Positions 8,276-16,296 are shown, counted from the stretch's first letter. The stretch is 64,000 nucleotides of DNA from Anaerolineales bacterium (GCA_015075185.1 JABTUW010000001.1:310001-374000), one strand, 5' to 3'. Numbers and translations are program-made. Notes: generated by a model not told the origin, from the sequence alone.

Positions 8276-8281
8276 TATAAT
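8276..8281 (+). promoter_or_regulatory. Possible -10 box (TATAAT)
   Basis: A perfect TATAAT sits 21 bases before the predicted TTG start of the membrane protein gene. No convincing -35 box is present at the right distance. The rest of the gap (8143-8270) holds short GATGGCAGG and TTACGTTTT direct repeats and nothing else recognised. Confidence 0.35.
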
Positions 8282-8301
8282 CTGGCCTGGCAAGCACGGC
8301 C

Positions 8302-9720
8302 TTGAAAAAATCACTCGACGTTCTCATTTTATTCATCCTGGTTATTGCCAGAGTCCGCATTGACACGCTGGCCGATTTGGTCTTGCCCCAACGCCACGAG
8401 GATGTCCGGCGGCTGGTGGCCGGCTGGTGGCCGGCGGCCAGTTTAGACCGCCTGGCTCACCCGGAGACGGACCCGGTCAGCACGATGCTGATCGTCGCAG
8501 CCTTCGGTCTGCTGGCGATTTATTTCGTCGTTGACCTTTTTAACGAGGAGAGACGAGCCAAAACCGTTTACCGTTTGAAAGTAGCATTGATCTACGGTAT
8601 CATTGGCCTGCTGGTTTTTGGCAAAACCATCCTGCTTATCAATTTGCGCCACATCAGCGAGCCGGCCAGCTATGCTCACGATGGCGGCGTGATCCAGACC
8701 GAGGCCACGATTGATTATTTTCTCAACGGCCGCAACCCCTACGTTGAGGATTACGTCAATACACCGCTGGCCGAGTGGGGCTTCGACGAGTATCGCACGG
8801 CCCTGTATCACTACCCGTACCTGCCCTGGACGTTTGTCTTTTCGGCCCCCTTTTACCTGTTCAGCCAAGTACTGCTCGGCTGGTTCGACGAGCGTATGGT
8901 CTACCTGCTGCTTTTTGCCCTGACCCTGGCGCTGGTGCACCGGCTGGTCCAACCGCCGCGAGAGAAACTTATCGCGTTGGCCCTGGTCGGACTCAACCCT
9001 ATCCTGGCCGTCAGCGTGATCTTTGGCGAGAATGACCCGTTTGTGTTGTTTTGGCTTGTCCTGGGGCTGTGGCTGGTCCACTCGACGCAGGACAGGCAGG
9101 AGCCACGCCGGTTGTGGCTAGGCTCCGCCGCTGTGGGTTTGGCCTGCGCCAGCAAACCGACGGCCTGGTTCCTGATTCCCTTCTGGCTGCTTTACCTGCT
9201 GCGCGACCAAGGGGGCGACACACCCTGGCAGTCTCACCTGGCCGCACTCTGGCAGCGGGCCTGGAGCTTACCCATTGTCTTTGGCCTGCTGACCCTGCCC
9301 TGGTTTGTCTGGAATCCTGAGGCCATGATTGACGATGTCTGGCGCTGGTCGGCGGGGCAAGGACCAACCGGCTACCAGATTTGGGGCTGGGGCGCGAGCA
9401 ACCTGGTCCTGGCCTTCGGCTGGGTAGTGGACCGGTTTGAGTATTGGCCCTTTATCATCCCCCAACTGCTCATCGCCGGGCCGCTGCTCTGGTTTTTGCT
9501 GCGCCGGCAGGCACAGCAGAACACAATGAATAGCATGTTGTACGGCTACGTGGTCTTGCTGCTGGTCTTTTTCTATCTCTCCCGCTTTCTCCAGCCGAAT
9601 TACCTGGGCTACCTGGCGGCTGTTCTGACCCTGGCGTTCACGGTAGAGGAGACGCGAAGCGGCGGGGAGGCGAAACGGCGAGGACAAGATACTGTGGTTA
9701 CTACGCAAAATGTCCACTGA
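8302..9720 (+). CDS. Multi-pass GT-C-type membrane protein (mannosyltransferase-like)
   Basis: A 472-residue protein with about ten hydrophobic helices. A luminal loop after the second or third helix reads FLNGRNPYVEDYVNTPL...YHYPYLPWTF, resembling GT-C glycosyltransferases (GT39/GT87 type) that take sugars from polyprenyl-phosphate carriers. I infer a role in cell-surface glycan assembly; the exact reaction cannot be assigned. The start is TTG without a clear ribosome site, so the N-terminus is uncertain. The last 24 residues are Gly/Arg/Glu-rich and derive from a GAGGCGAAACGGCGAGG-like repeat, suggesting the original C-terminus was extended by repeat sequence. The next gene starts within its final codons (11-base overlap). 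Confidence 0.65.
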   Translation: MKKSLDVLILFILVIARVRIDTLADLVLPQRHEDVRRLVAGWWPAASLDRLAHPETDPVSTMLIVAAFGLLAIYFVVDLFNEERRAKTVYRLKVALIYGIIGLLVFGKTILLINLRHISEPASYAHDGGVIQTEATIDYFLNGRNPYVEDYVNTPLAEWGFDEYRTALYHYPYLPWTFVFSAPFYLFSQVLLGWFDERMVYLLLFALTLALVHRLVQPPREKLIALALVGLNPILAVSVIFGENDPFVLFWLVLGLWLVHSTQDRQEPRRLWLGSAAVGLACASKPTAWFLIPFWLLYLLRDQGGDTPWQSHLAALWQRAWSLPIVFGLLTLPWFVWNPEAMIDDVWRWSAGQGPTGYQIWGWGASNLVLAFGWVVDRFEYWPFIIPQLLIAGPLLWFLLRRQAQQNTMNSMLYGYVVLLLVFFYLSRFLQPNYLGYLAAVLTLAFTVEETRSGGEAKRRGQDTVVTTQNVH

Positions 9721-10459
9721 TGAGAAAGTTCAGATGACAAGCAGAGGCCGAATCTTGATCATAGAAAACGATATTGATATGTCAAAAATGCTGCGTATCT
9801 ACTTTAACTCTCAAGGGTACGAAGTATTTGTCGCTAACCAGGGCCAAGATGCTTTGAATATTTGTCGCACAAGATCACTGGGGATTATCATTTTTGGCGT
9901 AAGCTCCCCAGACAGCGATAGTTATCAAGTTTATTCTGCTTTGTCTAGCAATATACGCACTCGTCATATCCCCTTTGTTTTTCTTATACACATGAGTGGT
10001 CAGGAAAGAAAAATCAGTGAGCTTAAGCTGAATACAGAGGATGTTGTTGTCTCACCGTTTAATATTGAGAAACTCAGAGAGCACATCGAAAGAAAATTAC
10101 ACGGGAGTTTAACCCATCCCGTTACCAATCTGTCAACTATGAAACTTATCGAAGAGCAGTTAAACATAGCTAAACATGTAACGGAACACCGATTACTGCT
10201 TTATTGTAACATTAGAAGAACTGCTGCTGCTACGCCTCTGGCTGAAAATGAAATACTCATTTCTCTGGCTGGTATCCTCTATGAAACTATTGAGACTTAT
10301 GGTGGCCCTAACGATTTTATCGGACAGTCTTCTGACAATGACTTTCTAGTTATTACCGGACCTCAAGCAGCTTCTACTATTCGTGACATGATAACCCAGC
10401 GATTCAATGAGCAAATGGGGCAGTCAGCCAGCTTGTCTTGGCGGCAAGTGAATTTATAA
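9710..10459 (+). CDS. Degenerate receiver plus degenerate GGDEF-like protein
   Basis: A 249-residue protein with the layout of a response-regulator diguanylate cyclase, but with both active sites lost. In the receiver part (about 14-130) the phospho-acceptor Asp is replaced by Gly (IIIFGVSSPDSDS instead of a ..LDV..P.. motif) and the conserved Lys before the last helix is Ser (VVVSPF). The second part opens like the GGDEF linker (HPVTNLSTMKLIEEQL) and has SSDNDF where GGDEF is expected. It therefore probably neither accepts phosphate nor makes c-di-GMP, and may act by protein binding. The gene looks more AT-rich than its neighbours, hinting at different ancestry, and overlaps the preceding gene. 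Confidence 0.6.
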   Translation: MSTDEKVQMTSRGRILIIENDIDMSKMLRIYFNSQGYEVFVANQGQDALNICRTRSLGIIIFGVSSPDSDSYQVYSALSSNIRTRHIPFVFLIHMSGQERKISELKLNTEDVVVSPFNIEKLREHIERKLHGSLTHPVTNLSTMKLIEEQLNIAKHVTEHRLLLYCNIRRTAAATPLAENEILISLAGILYETIETYGGPNDFIGQSSDNDFLVITGPQAASTIRDMITQRFNEQMGQSASLSWRQVNL

Positions 10460-10493
10460 TCTTGATATATGCAGCTAATCCAGTCACAATTCT

Positions 10494-10583
10494 GCGGAAA
10501 ATCACCCTTCGATACGGGCTAACGCCCTACTCAGGATGATTTTCCGCCTATTATTGCATCCTGAGTAGCGCGGAACGAAGGGT
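10494..10583. repeat. Nested palindromic repeat
   Basis: Two interleaved inverted repeats: GCGGAAAATCA (10494-10504) with TGATTTTCCGC (10537-10547), and CCTACTCAGGATG (10526-10538) with CATCCTGAGTAG (10557-10568), flanked by CACCCTTCG and CGAAGGGTG. The CATCCTGAG..CGAAGGGTG core resembles REP-like elements common in intergenic DNA. It sits just upstream of the peroxiredoxin gene. Confidence 0.6.
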
Positions 10584-10637
10584 GCGATTAAAAAAACTCA
10601 GATCAAGCTAATTTTAAGCTTCGTGAAAGGAACAAGA

Positions 10638-11096
10638 ATGCTGAACGAAAAAGATACCGCCCCCGATTTTGAACTGCCCGACGATACGGGCAAGCCGACC
10701 AAGCTGTCGGATTTTAGGGGAAAGCGAGTTGTGCTCTACTTCTTTCCCAAAGCCATGACCAGCGGCTGAACCAAGCAGGCCCAGGGAATCCGTGATGATT
10801 TCCCAAAATATCAAGCGGCTGGTGTAACCGTCATCGGCGTCAGTCCTGATACGGTTAAAGACGAGGCTAAATTTAAGGCTAAAGAGAATTTGCCGTTTCC
10901 ACTGCTGGCCGATGAGAATCACGAAGTGGCCGAGAAATACGGAGTGTGGGTGGAGAAATCCATGTACGGCAAAAATTTCTGGGGCGTTGAGCGAACCACG
11001 TTTTTGATTGACGCCAATGGTGTGATTGAAAAGATTTTCCGCAAAGTAAATCCCGAAACCCACAGTGAGCAGATTTTGGCGGCCCTGAAGGAATAA
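10638..11096 (+). CDS. bcp: Selenocysteine-type Bcp/PrxQ peroxiredoxin (TGA at the catalytic position)
   Basis: Read through one in-frame TGA (10767-10769, codon 44), this is a full-length 152-residue Bcp/PrxQ peroxiredoxin. The family's peroxidatic motif P-x-x-x-T-x-x-C appears as PKAMTSG-TGA-TKQA, so the TGA stands exactly where the catalytic Cys belongs. The frame stays intact on both sides ([11 protein letters not shown] before; [25 protein letters not shown] after). A SECIS-like hairpin starts 14 bases after the TGA. The protein has no Cys at all, and the usual resolving Cys five residues on is Gln, so it would be a 1-Sec enzyme needing an external reductant. It reduces H2O2 or lipid hydroperoxides in the family. 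ATG with AAAGGA seven bases upstream fixes the start. A nonsense-mutated pseudogene is the alternative. Confidence 0.82.
10784..10804 (+). promoter_or_regulatory. Candidate bacterial SECIS hairpin
   Basis: The stem GGGAATC (10784-10790) pairs with GATTTCCC (10797-10804) with one bulged U, closing a six-base loop CGUGAU that has G at its second position. The loop begins 21 bases after the TGA. This spacing, the bulged U and an early G in the loop fit the published consensus for bacterial SECIS elements that bind SelB. Confidence 0.65.
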
Positions 11097-11104
11097 TTCG
11101 ATCT

Positions 11105-11803
11105 ATGGAAGATGCGGCTAAAGTTTCCGCCCCCGGCGACTGGCGGGATAACCTGACCTGGTATACGCATGAGACGACCTTGAGCCGGGTCATTAAACGG
11201 GTCGGCGGCCTCTACTTTCATGCCGTAGCCGAGGTGGAAGGGATAGATTTTGATAACTTTCCGGCCACCGGGCCGTGTATCCTGGCTTCGAATCATATCA
11301 GCAATCTGGATGTGGTCTACTTGGCCTTGTACGCGCCGCGCCATCCGCACTTTATGGCTAAAGTTGAGTTATATAAAAATCCCATCTTCGCCTGGGTTAT
11401 TCGCTTGTGCGGCTCGTTTCCGGTCAACCGGGGCGAAAATGACGCCTGGGCGCTGCGGCAGGCCGGCCGGGTGTTAGAAGCGGGGCAAATGCTGTGCATG
11501 TTCCCGGAAGGGACGCGCAGCAAGGACAAAGCCCAACTGCGCCGGGGCAAGGTCGGCGCGGTTAAGCTGGCGCTCGATTACCAGGCCCCGATTGTCCCTG
11601 TTGCCATTAGCGGCACGGAAAACTTTAGTTTTAAGGGGGGGAAGGGAAACAAAATCAGAATCCAGGCCGGCCCGCCTCTGGACATGGCCGCTTTGGCCGG
11701 TCCGGCGGCTTATGATGGCGACACGCTGCGGGAATTGACGACTGTGCTGATGCAGCGCATCGCGGCGATGCTACCGCCCGCTTATCGAGGCGTCTACGCC
11801 TGA
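11105..11803 (+). CDS. plsC: 1-acyl-sn-glycerol-3-phosphate acyltransferase (PlsC family)
   Basis: A 232-residue acyltransferase with the family's four blocks in order: the catalytic NHISNLD (H-x4-D), the substrate block around FPVNRGEND, FPEGTRSKDKAQ, and the late VPVAISGTE block. It esterifies the sn-2 position of lysophosphatidic acid to give phosphatidic acid at the inner membrane. It starts eight bases after the peroxiredoxin stop on the same strand, so the two may be co-transcribed. Its last 33 bases overlap the convergent DUF2085 gene. Confidence 0.88.
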   Translation: MEDAAKVSAPGDWRDNLTWYTHETTLSRVIKRVGGLYFHAVAEVEGIDFDNFPATGPCILASNHISNLDVVYLALYAPRHPHFMAKVELYKNPIFAWVIRLCGSFPVNRGENDAWALRQAGRVLEAGQMLCMFPEGTRSKDKAQLRRGKVGAVKLALDYQAPIVPVAISGTENFSFKGGKGNKIRIQAGPPLDMAALAGPAAYDGDTLRELTTVLMQRIAAMLPPAYRGVYA

Positions 11804-12529
11804 AGCTTTGGCTAAATTGGCGCTGACCTGCCGGCGGATGTCGTGAAAAGCCTCTTCCAGGTAAGGGTAGGCCAGCCAAACCGTCGCCAGGCCAAAGATA
11901 ACGCCGGTGAGGCTACGTCGAAACAGGTCACTCTGGTAGGGGCCAAAATAGTTCAAGTAGATGAGTCCCAACGGGCCAGCCAAAAAATAGAGGAAGCTGT
12001 GCCAGGTGAGATACTTGAAACTGTGCAGGATGGCGCTGGTAATCCCCATCGCAATGAAGCCAATGGCCCATAACATGCCCATAGACATACCCAGGCTGAG
12101 CCAATCACTGGCAAGCTGCATGCCGGCATCCAGGGCAATCGGCCACAAGAAGAAGACGTACCAGCGCAGTTGGGGCGGTCTTAAGCTCGACCGGACCATG
12201 CTGTAGCCCAGTCCGCCCAGGAAAAAAGCTCCGTAAATCGCCACATCCCGGTGGCAAAAGGCGACCTGCTCTCCCAGGATAAAATAAGAACGCGAGGGGA
12301 ATTGGTGGCAGGCAGCCCGGTAAAAGCCATAAATGGTGTTGGCGGCGCCGGTATAACCATTGGCCAATAAAACAGGGGCTAAAAAGGGCAAGCCAACGTA
12401 AAGAAAAAAGAAGGTGTTAAAGACTGCCAGCCAATGATGAGCCAGCCATAGAATCCGCCGGTTGGCCCAGAGAGTCAGGCTGCGGGCCAGACCGGTAACG
12501 GGACGACGGTTTGAGGTCACTGGGGTCAT
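11771..12529 (-). CDS. DUF2085 membrane protein
   Basis: A 252-residue integral membrane protein with about six helices. The conserved ACHQFPSRSYF motif and a second FCHRDVAIYGAFFLGG motif identify DUF2085. The function is unknown; the conserved Cys/His residues could bind metal or take part in redox chemistry. Its ATG overlaps the stop of the upstream glutaredoxin-like gene (ATGA), so they are translated together. The stretch near the C-terminus before the end is soluble and less conserved. Confidence 0.8.
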   Translation of the reverse strand: MTPVTSNRRPVTGLARSLTLWANRRILWLAHHWLAVFNTFFFLYVGLPFLAPVLLANGYTGAANTIYGFYRAACHQFPSRSYFILGEQVAFCHRDVAIYGAFFLGGLGYSMVRSSLRPPQLRWYVFFLWPIALDAGMQLASDWLSLGMSMGMLWAIGFIAMGITSAILHSFKYLTWHSFLYFLAGPLGLIYLNYFGPYQSDLFRRSLTGVIFGLATVWLAYPYLEEAFHDIRRQVSANLAKASGVDASISGR

Positions 12530-12798
12530 AAAGCCGCCCGGCTGGGCAGAGTCGAACCGGCCAAAAAAGCTTTAATGTCAGCGGGGGTAAAGGGCCAATC
12601 AAGCTCAATCTTGCTGTGGGGCCGGGCCAGAACCGGGATACGGAAAGCGTATTTGTCTTGAAGATGGCTGTTATGGGCGTGGGTAATGTCCACCATATCA
12701 ATTTCAAGAGGAATGTCGAGAGTAATTTCCATCAACATGAGGTAGGCTTCCTGGCACAGGTGGCAATTCAGTTTGGTGTACAAAATTACTTTTTCCAT
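12526..12798 (-). CDS. Glutaredoxin-like DUF836 thiol protein
   Basis: A 90-residue thioredoxin-fold protein with the CxxC site TKLNCHLCQEA and the cis-Pro region FRIPVLARP, typical of the DUF836/glutaredoxin-like family. I chose the internal ATG (MEKVILYTK) because the 11 extra codons upstream overlap a -10-like TATAAT (minus strand, 12805-12810) and a terminator. Its place between ccdA and the DUF2085 gene suggests a part in thiol redox linked to cytochrome maturation, though this is inference. Confidence 0.82.
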   Translation of the reverse strand: MEKVILYTKLNCHLCQEAYLMLMEITLDIPLEIDMVDITHAHNSHLQDKYAFRIPVLARPHSKIELDWPFTPADIKAFLAGSTLPSRAAL

Positions 12799-12816
12799 AC
12801 CCCTATTATACACAAA

Positions 12817-12846
12817 AGGCCGGAGATGCAATAGACTCTCCGGCCT
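12817..12846 (-). terminator. Intrinsic terminator after ccdA
   Basis: A nine-pair perfect stem AGGCCGGAG/CTCCGGCCT with a 12-base loop, followed on the minus strand by TTTTGTG. It lies between ccdA and the glutaredoxin-like gene. The plus strand is followed by TTATTT, so it may work weakly in both directions. Confidence 0.75.
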
Positions 12847-12863
12847 TTATTTGGGTGATCCGT

Positions 12864-13598
12864 CTAAATATTTTCGAGCAGCCAGGCCGGCGCAAGCTGG
12901 TTGGCAATAGTATTAAAATAAGTGAACGTACCGGTTAAAAGCATCACGCCCACAAGAATGATAAATGCGCCGCTGACTCGCTCAATCAGGGCCATGTGCC
13001 GGTTGAGTTTTTTGAGTTGGCTGGTTGCCGCCGTTAACATCCAGGCGGTGATCAGAAACGGCACGGCCAACCCCATCGAATAGATAAAGAGATAAGACAT
13101 GGCCAACCCAACATTTTGTCCCTGGATTGCCAGCGTGAGGATTGCCCCCAGGAGCGGGCCGATGCATGGCGTCCAGCCGGCGGCAAAGGTCATGCCGACA
13201 AACATGCTGCGGGCGTAACTGGGAGCCTGGCCATAGCCATATTCCATTTTCTTCTGCACGTTAAAAATGGGAATGGTGATAACTCCCATGATATGCAGGC
13301 CGAAAATAATCAACAACAGGCCGCCGAACCAGACCATGTAATCGGCCACTTTGCCCAACGCCCCCCCTAAAAAGCCGGCCGGCACACCAAACACGACCAC
13401 AAAAATGAAAGTAAAGCCGGCCACAAACATCAGGGCGTGGGCAAAAACATAACTACGGGGAGGTGCTTCGTCGGCGGTAAGGGTGGAACCACTCAAATAT
13501 CCCAGATAGACCGGGATCAACGGCAGAACACAAGGAGAAATAAAAGAAAGCAAACCGGCAATGAATGCCGCAAAAACCGTAATATTTTCAAGCCCCAT
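12864..13598 (-). CDS. ccdA: CcdA-type thiol-disulfide transporter
   Basis: A 244-residue membrane protein with six helices. The two redox Cys are in the expected places, in FISPCVLPLIPVYLGYLSG near the N-terminus and AAGWTPCIGPLLGA in the middle. CcdA carries electrons from cytosolic thioredoxin across the membrane to ResA/CcmG-type proteins, which keep apocytochrome c haem-binding cysteines reduced. It stands at the downstream end of the cytochrome c maturation block. A good ribosome site (AAGGAAG) precedes the ATG. Confidence 0.93.
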   Translation of the reverse strand: MGLENITVFAAFIAGLLSFISPCVLPLIPVYLGYLSGSTLTADEAPPRSYVFAHALMFVAGFTFIFVVVFGVPAGFLGGALGKVADYMVWFGGLLLIIFGLHIMGVITIPIFNVQKKMEYGYGQAPSYARSMFVGMTFAAGWTPCIGPLLGAILTLAIQGQNVGLAMSYLFIYSMGLAVPFLITAWMLTAATSQLKKLNRHMALIERVSGAFIILVGVMLLTGTFTYFNTIANQLAPAWLLENI

Positions 13599-13666
13599 GG
13601 GTGCTTCCTTCTTTTTGAGTTTCCTTTACTTTACGACGCAAATGTAACAGATTTCTTACCAGGGAT

Positions 13667-13819
13667 TCATTCTTTGTCCGCGTCCCGCTGAGCGAGCTGT
13701 TCCAGCATCTCTAAACTTTTCTGCAAATTGCGTTGGCGGCTGACCAGGCTATAGATAAAGACAAAGCTAACAATCCAGAAAACGGCATAACCGGCTACCA
13801 GGTACATCATATCGCCCAT
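13667..13819 (-). CDS. ccmD: Small single-helix CcmD-like protein
   Basis: A 50-residue protein: a short N-terminus (MGDMMYLVAGYAVFW), one membrane helix (about 6-26), then a charged cytosolic tail (SRQRNLQKSLEMLEQLAQRD). This is the size and layout of CcmD, which stabilises CcmABC for release of haem-loaded CcmE. AAGGA lies eight bases before the ATG. Its position right after ccmC supports the call. Such short proteins have little sequence signature, so the name rests on topology and context. Confidence 0.75.
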   Translation of the reverse strand: MGDMMYLVAGYAVFWIVSFVFIYSLVSRQRNLQKSLEMLEQLAQRDADKE

Positions 13820-13868
13820 TGAGAATTCCTTCTACGTAAAAGACATTATCGGCATTAAGCCCAGATTA

Positions 13869-13970
13869 TGTCATTTCGAGCGACGAAGGAGCGAGAAATC
13901 TCTCCAGGGTTACTTTTTAGCAGAGATTCGAGGGATTCCTCGTTCCGCTTCGCTCCACTCGGAATGACAG
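13869..13970. repeat. Intergenic palindromic repeat (TGTCATT...AATGACA)
   Basis: Starts TGTCATTTCGAG and ends CTCGGAATGACA with inner GAGAAATCTC/GAGATTCGAGGG-like arms. This class of dispersed hairpin repeat is common in environmental bacterial genomes. It separates ccmD from ccmC. Confidence 0.55.
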
Positions 13971-13983
13971 CAGTAATGCGAGG

Positions 13984-14745
13984 TTATTGATACATTATTT
14001 CCTGCTTGACCGCTTCAACCCGCCGCTTCAAATTCTCCAGTTGAATGCGGTGGTACATCAGGGCAATATAAAAAACGGTAAAAGCAAAAAGACAGAAGAG
14101 GAGAGTCAGTAGGATATTATCTGACATGCCAAAGCTGCCCATAGCCTCACTATTATTGCCTGGAGCGATCACGGCAGGATGAATCGTCCGCCACCAGCGG
14201 ATGGCCATCCAGTTGATCGGTACGGAGATAGCCGCTATCAGGGCGTACACGGCGGCAAAACGCGCCTGCCGTTCCGGGTTGTCGACCGCGCCGCGTAGCA
14301 TCAAGTAGCCGATATACAGCAGCCAACTGATGGTTGAAATCGTCAGTCGTGGGTCCCAGGTCCACCAGACATTCCAGGTGGGTTTCGCCCAGATAGGGCC
14401 GCTGAGCATGACCATGGTAAAAAAGGCCAGCCCAATCTCAACCGAGGCCAGGCTCCAAGTGTCCCATTTCGGGTTGCGGGTGGTCAGATAGAGCACAGCA
14501 GCAACGGCAGCCACAATAAAGGCCAAAAAACCTATCCATGCCGACGGTACATGGAAGTAAAAAATTCGTTGAGCGTACCGTTCTGCGGGCGCTTCCAGGT
14601 TGAGCGCATCAGGAGCCCAGGCCAGGGCCATGTAAAGGGCTACCAGCATCAGCAAGCCGCTGGCGATAGTCAACCCCAACCCCCAGTTGAACCCGCTTGC
14701 CGTCTCTGTTTTCACTTGCCCGGATAAGGCCGTTTGTGATGCCAT
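13984..14745 (-). CDS. ccmC: CcmC haem exporter subunit / CcsA-family protein
   Basis: A 253-residue protein with six membrane helices and the haem-handling tryptophan-rich WNVWWTWDPRLT motif between conserved His residues (FHVPSAWIGF before it, RWWRTIHP after it). CcmC loads haem onto CcmE in the periplasm. It follows ccmB after an 80-base gap containing a short-period repeat. Confidence 0.93.
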   Translation of the reverse strand: MASQTALSGQVKTETASGFNWGLGLTIASGLLMLVALYMALAWAPDALNLEAPAERYAQRIFYFHVPSAWIGFLAFIVAAVAAVLYLTTRNPKWDTWSLASVEIGLAFFTMVMLSGPIWAKPTWNVWWTWDPRLTISTISWLLYIGYLMLRGAVDNPERQARFAAVYALIAAISVPINWMAIRWWRTIHPAVIAPGNNSEAMGSFGMSDNILLTLLFCLFAFTVFYIALMYHRIQLENLKRRVEAVKQEIMYQ

Positions 14746-14784
14746 AAAATTGCCCCCATAAAAATTTAGAATTTACAATATTTG

Positions 14785-14830
14785 CCATTCGCCCATTCGC
14801 TCATTCATTCATTCATTCATTCACTCACTC
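14785..14830. repeat. Short tandem repeat (ATTC-type)
   Basis: A run of CATTCGC and five to six ATTC units, then CACTCACTC, running across the ccmB stop codon. Related CGAATAGCGAATG-type repeats occur at 26769-26828. Copy number may vary between strains. Confidence 0.7.
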
Positions 14831-15565
14831 CTCAACCACGTATTCAAACAACATGAATGAAGCGGCGATGAAGATAGCATCAAAGGCGATGAGTAGGGTT
14901 AGCCAATGACTCACCTCGGCGAAAGGGGTTTGATCTAAAATAGCCGAGGTCAAACGGACGGCTGACAGCAGCAGCGGCACGATCACCGGAAACAGCATAA
15001 TCGGCAGCATCACTTCACGAGCGCGCGTATGGACCGCCATCGCCGAAAACAGGGTACCCACGCCGGCAAAACCAATTGTACCCAAAATGACCACACCACA
15101 CAAGAATGGCAGAGTCCCCGCCGCTTGGTTAAAGAGAATAACAAAAATGGGTAAAATAAATAGTTCGACCAGGCTAATGAACAAAACGTTGCCGATCATT
15201 TTGCCAAAGTAGATAGCGCTGCGATCCACGGGGGCCAGCAGTAGCCCATCCAGCACACCCCGGTCCCGTTCCAGTACAAAACTGCGGCTCAACCCCAGCA
15301 TTCCGGCAAAAGCAATCGCCACCCACAACACGCCGGGAGCGACAGTTTTCAGATTCTCTGCCCGCAAATCAAAGGTGAAATTAAAAATAAAGAGAATCAG
15401 CAGCGAGAAGACAAACATGGCGCTGATCATCTCTTTGGTGCGGATTTCGGTGGCAATATCTTTGCCGACAATCGCCGCCACTTTGCGCACGTAACCGCCA
15501 AAGCCGGCCGGCACTGCCGCCGGAGTGGGGGCTGAGTTGGTTAAAGGCTGAACTCGTTCGGCCAT
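14825..15565 (-). CDS. ccmB: CcmB haem exporter permease
   Basis: A 246-residue ABC permease with six membrane helices. Characteristic stretches are VGKDIATEIRTKE near the N-terminus, LSRSFVLERDRGVLDGLLLAPVDRSAIYFGK in the middle, and FPVIVPLLLSAV late. It pairs with CcmA. I start it at MAERVQPL, 13 bases after the ccmA stop; a longer frame would run into ccmA. Its stop lies within a short tandem repeat. Confidence 0.9.
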   Translation of the reverse strand: MAERVQPLTNSAPTPAAVPAGFGGYVRKVAAIVGKDIATEIRTKEMISAMFVFSLLILFIFNFTFDLRAENLKTVAPGVLWVAIAFAGMLGLSRSFVLERDRGVLDGLLLAPVDRSAIYFGKMIGNVLFISLVELFILPIFVILFNQAAGTLPFLCGVVILGTIGFAGVGTLFSAMAVHTRAREVMLPIMLFPVIVPLLLSAVRLTSAILDQTPFAEVSHWLTLLIAFDAIFIAASFMLFEYVVEE

Positions 15566-15578
15566 CGTAATGAGTGAG

Positions 15579-16280
15579 TCAATTCGTGGTAACGTATTGA
15601 TAGTACTGCTCTCGCACCTCGGCCACGCTGACATCTCGCCGCTGCACATCGTAGGCAATCTTACCCCTAGCCAGGATAACGACCCGGTTGCCCAGGGATA
15701 ACCCACGCTCTAAATTGTGCGTGGTCATCAGAATTGTCCGCTGGTTAGCCCCAACGGCGCTGAGCAGCTCATTTAACTTGTCGGCGGCATGCTGGTCAAG
15801 GCCGGTATCGGGTTCGTCCAGCAGCAGCAGGGGCGGATTGGGCAACATGGCCCGGGCAATGGCTAAACGCTGCTGCATTCCCCGCGAGTAAGTTCGCACC
15901 GGGTCGTGCTGCCGGCCCCACAGCCCCACTTGATTGAGGAGCGTTTCAATCCGATCCGAAGCGTGGGGTACGTCATACATCCGGGCGTAAAAATGCAGGT
16001 TTTGGTCAGCCGATAAATCGTCGTAGAGCAGAGTTTTGTGAGAAACCAAACCAATGAAGCGGCGCAGTTCGATGGCCGAGTCAGCCGTGCTGTAGCTGCT
16101 AATTGAAACACTGCCTCCCGTCGGTTTGCTCAACGTGGCGACAATATGCAGCAGCGTTGTTTTGCCCGCGCCGTTCGCTCCCATCAGGGTGACAAAGTCG
16201 CCTTCATTCACGGTCAAGTTCACGCCGCGTAAGACAACACGAGAGCCAAAAGCTTTAACTAAATTTCGAATTTGGATCAT
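15579..16280 (-). CDS. ccmA: CcmA haem exporter ATP-binding protein
   Basis: A 233-residue ABC ATPase with Walker A (GANGAGKT), Q-loop region (GLVSHKTLLYDDLSA, typical of CcmA), signature motif (YSRGMQQRLAIARAML) and Walker B (LLLLDEPDTG), then the H-loop (MTTHNLERG). It powers release of haem-CcmE from the CcmABCD complex. The gene is the first ccm gene after the accessory insertion and lies 16 bases downstream of the DUF2283 gene, so it now depends on a transcript passing through that island or on an unseen internal promoter. Confidence 0.93.
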   Translation of the reverse strand: MIQIRNLVKAFGSRVVLRGVNLTVNEGDFVTLMGANGAGKTTLLHIVATLSKPTGGSVSISSYSTADSAIELRRFIGLVSHKTLLYDDLSADQNLHFYARMYDVPHASDRIETLLNQVGLWGRQHDPVRTYSRGMQQRLAIARAMLPNPPLLLLDEPDTGLDQHAADKLNELLSAVGANQRTILMTTHNLERGLSLGNRVVILARGKIAYDVQRRDVSVAEVREQYYQYVTTN

Positions 16281-16296
16281 CAGTAAAACTCATCAT

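Noticed and set aside
10638..10769. Reading the peroxiredoxin as a nonsense pseudogene
   Set aside because: The stop is exactly at the catalytic Cys codon, the remainder is free of damage, and a SECIS-like hairpin is in the right place. It stays as the alternative until Sec machinery is confirmed.
13869..13970. tRNA gene
   Set aside because: The inverted arms do not form a cloverleaf, and no anticodon arm or TPsiC motif is present. No tRNA was found elsewhere in the window either.
14785..14830. CRISPR-like direct repeats
   Set aside because: The period is four to seven bases with no spacers, so it is a short tandem repeat.
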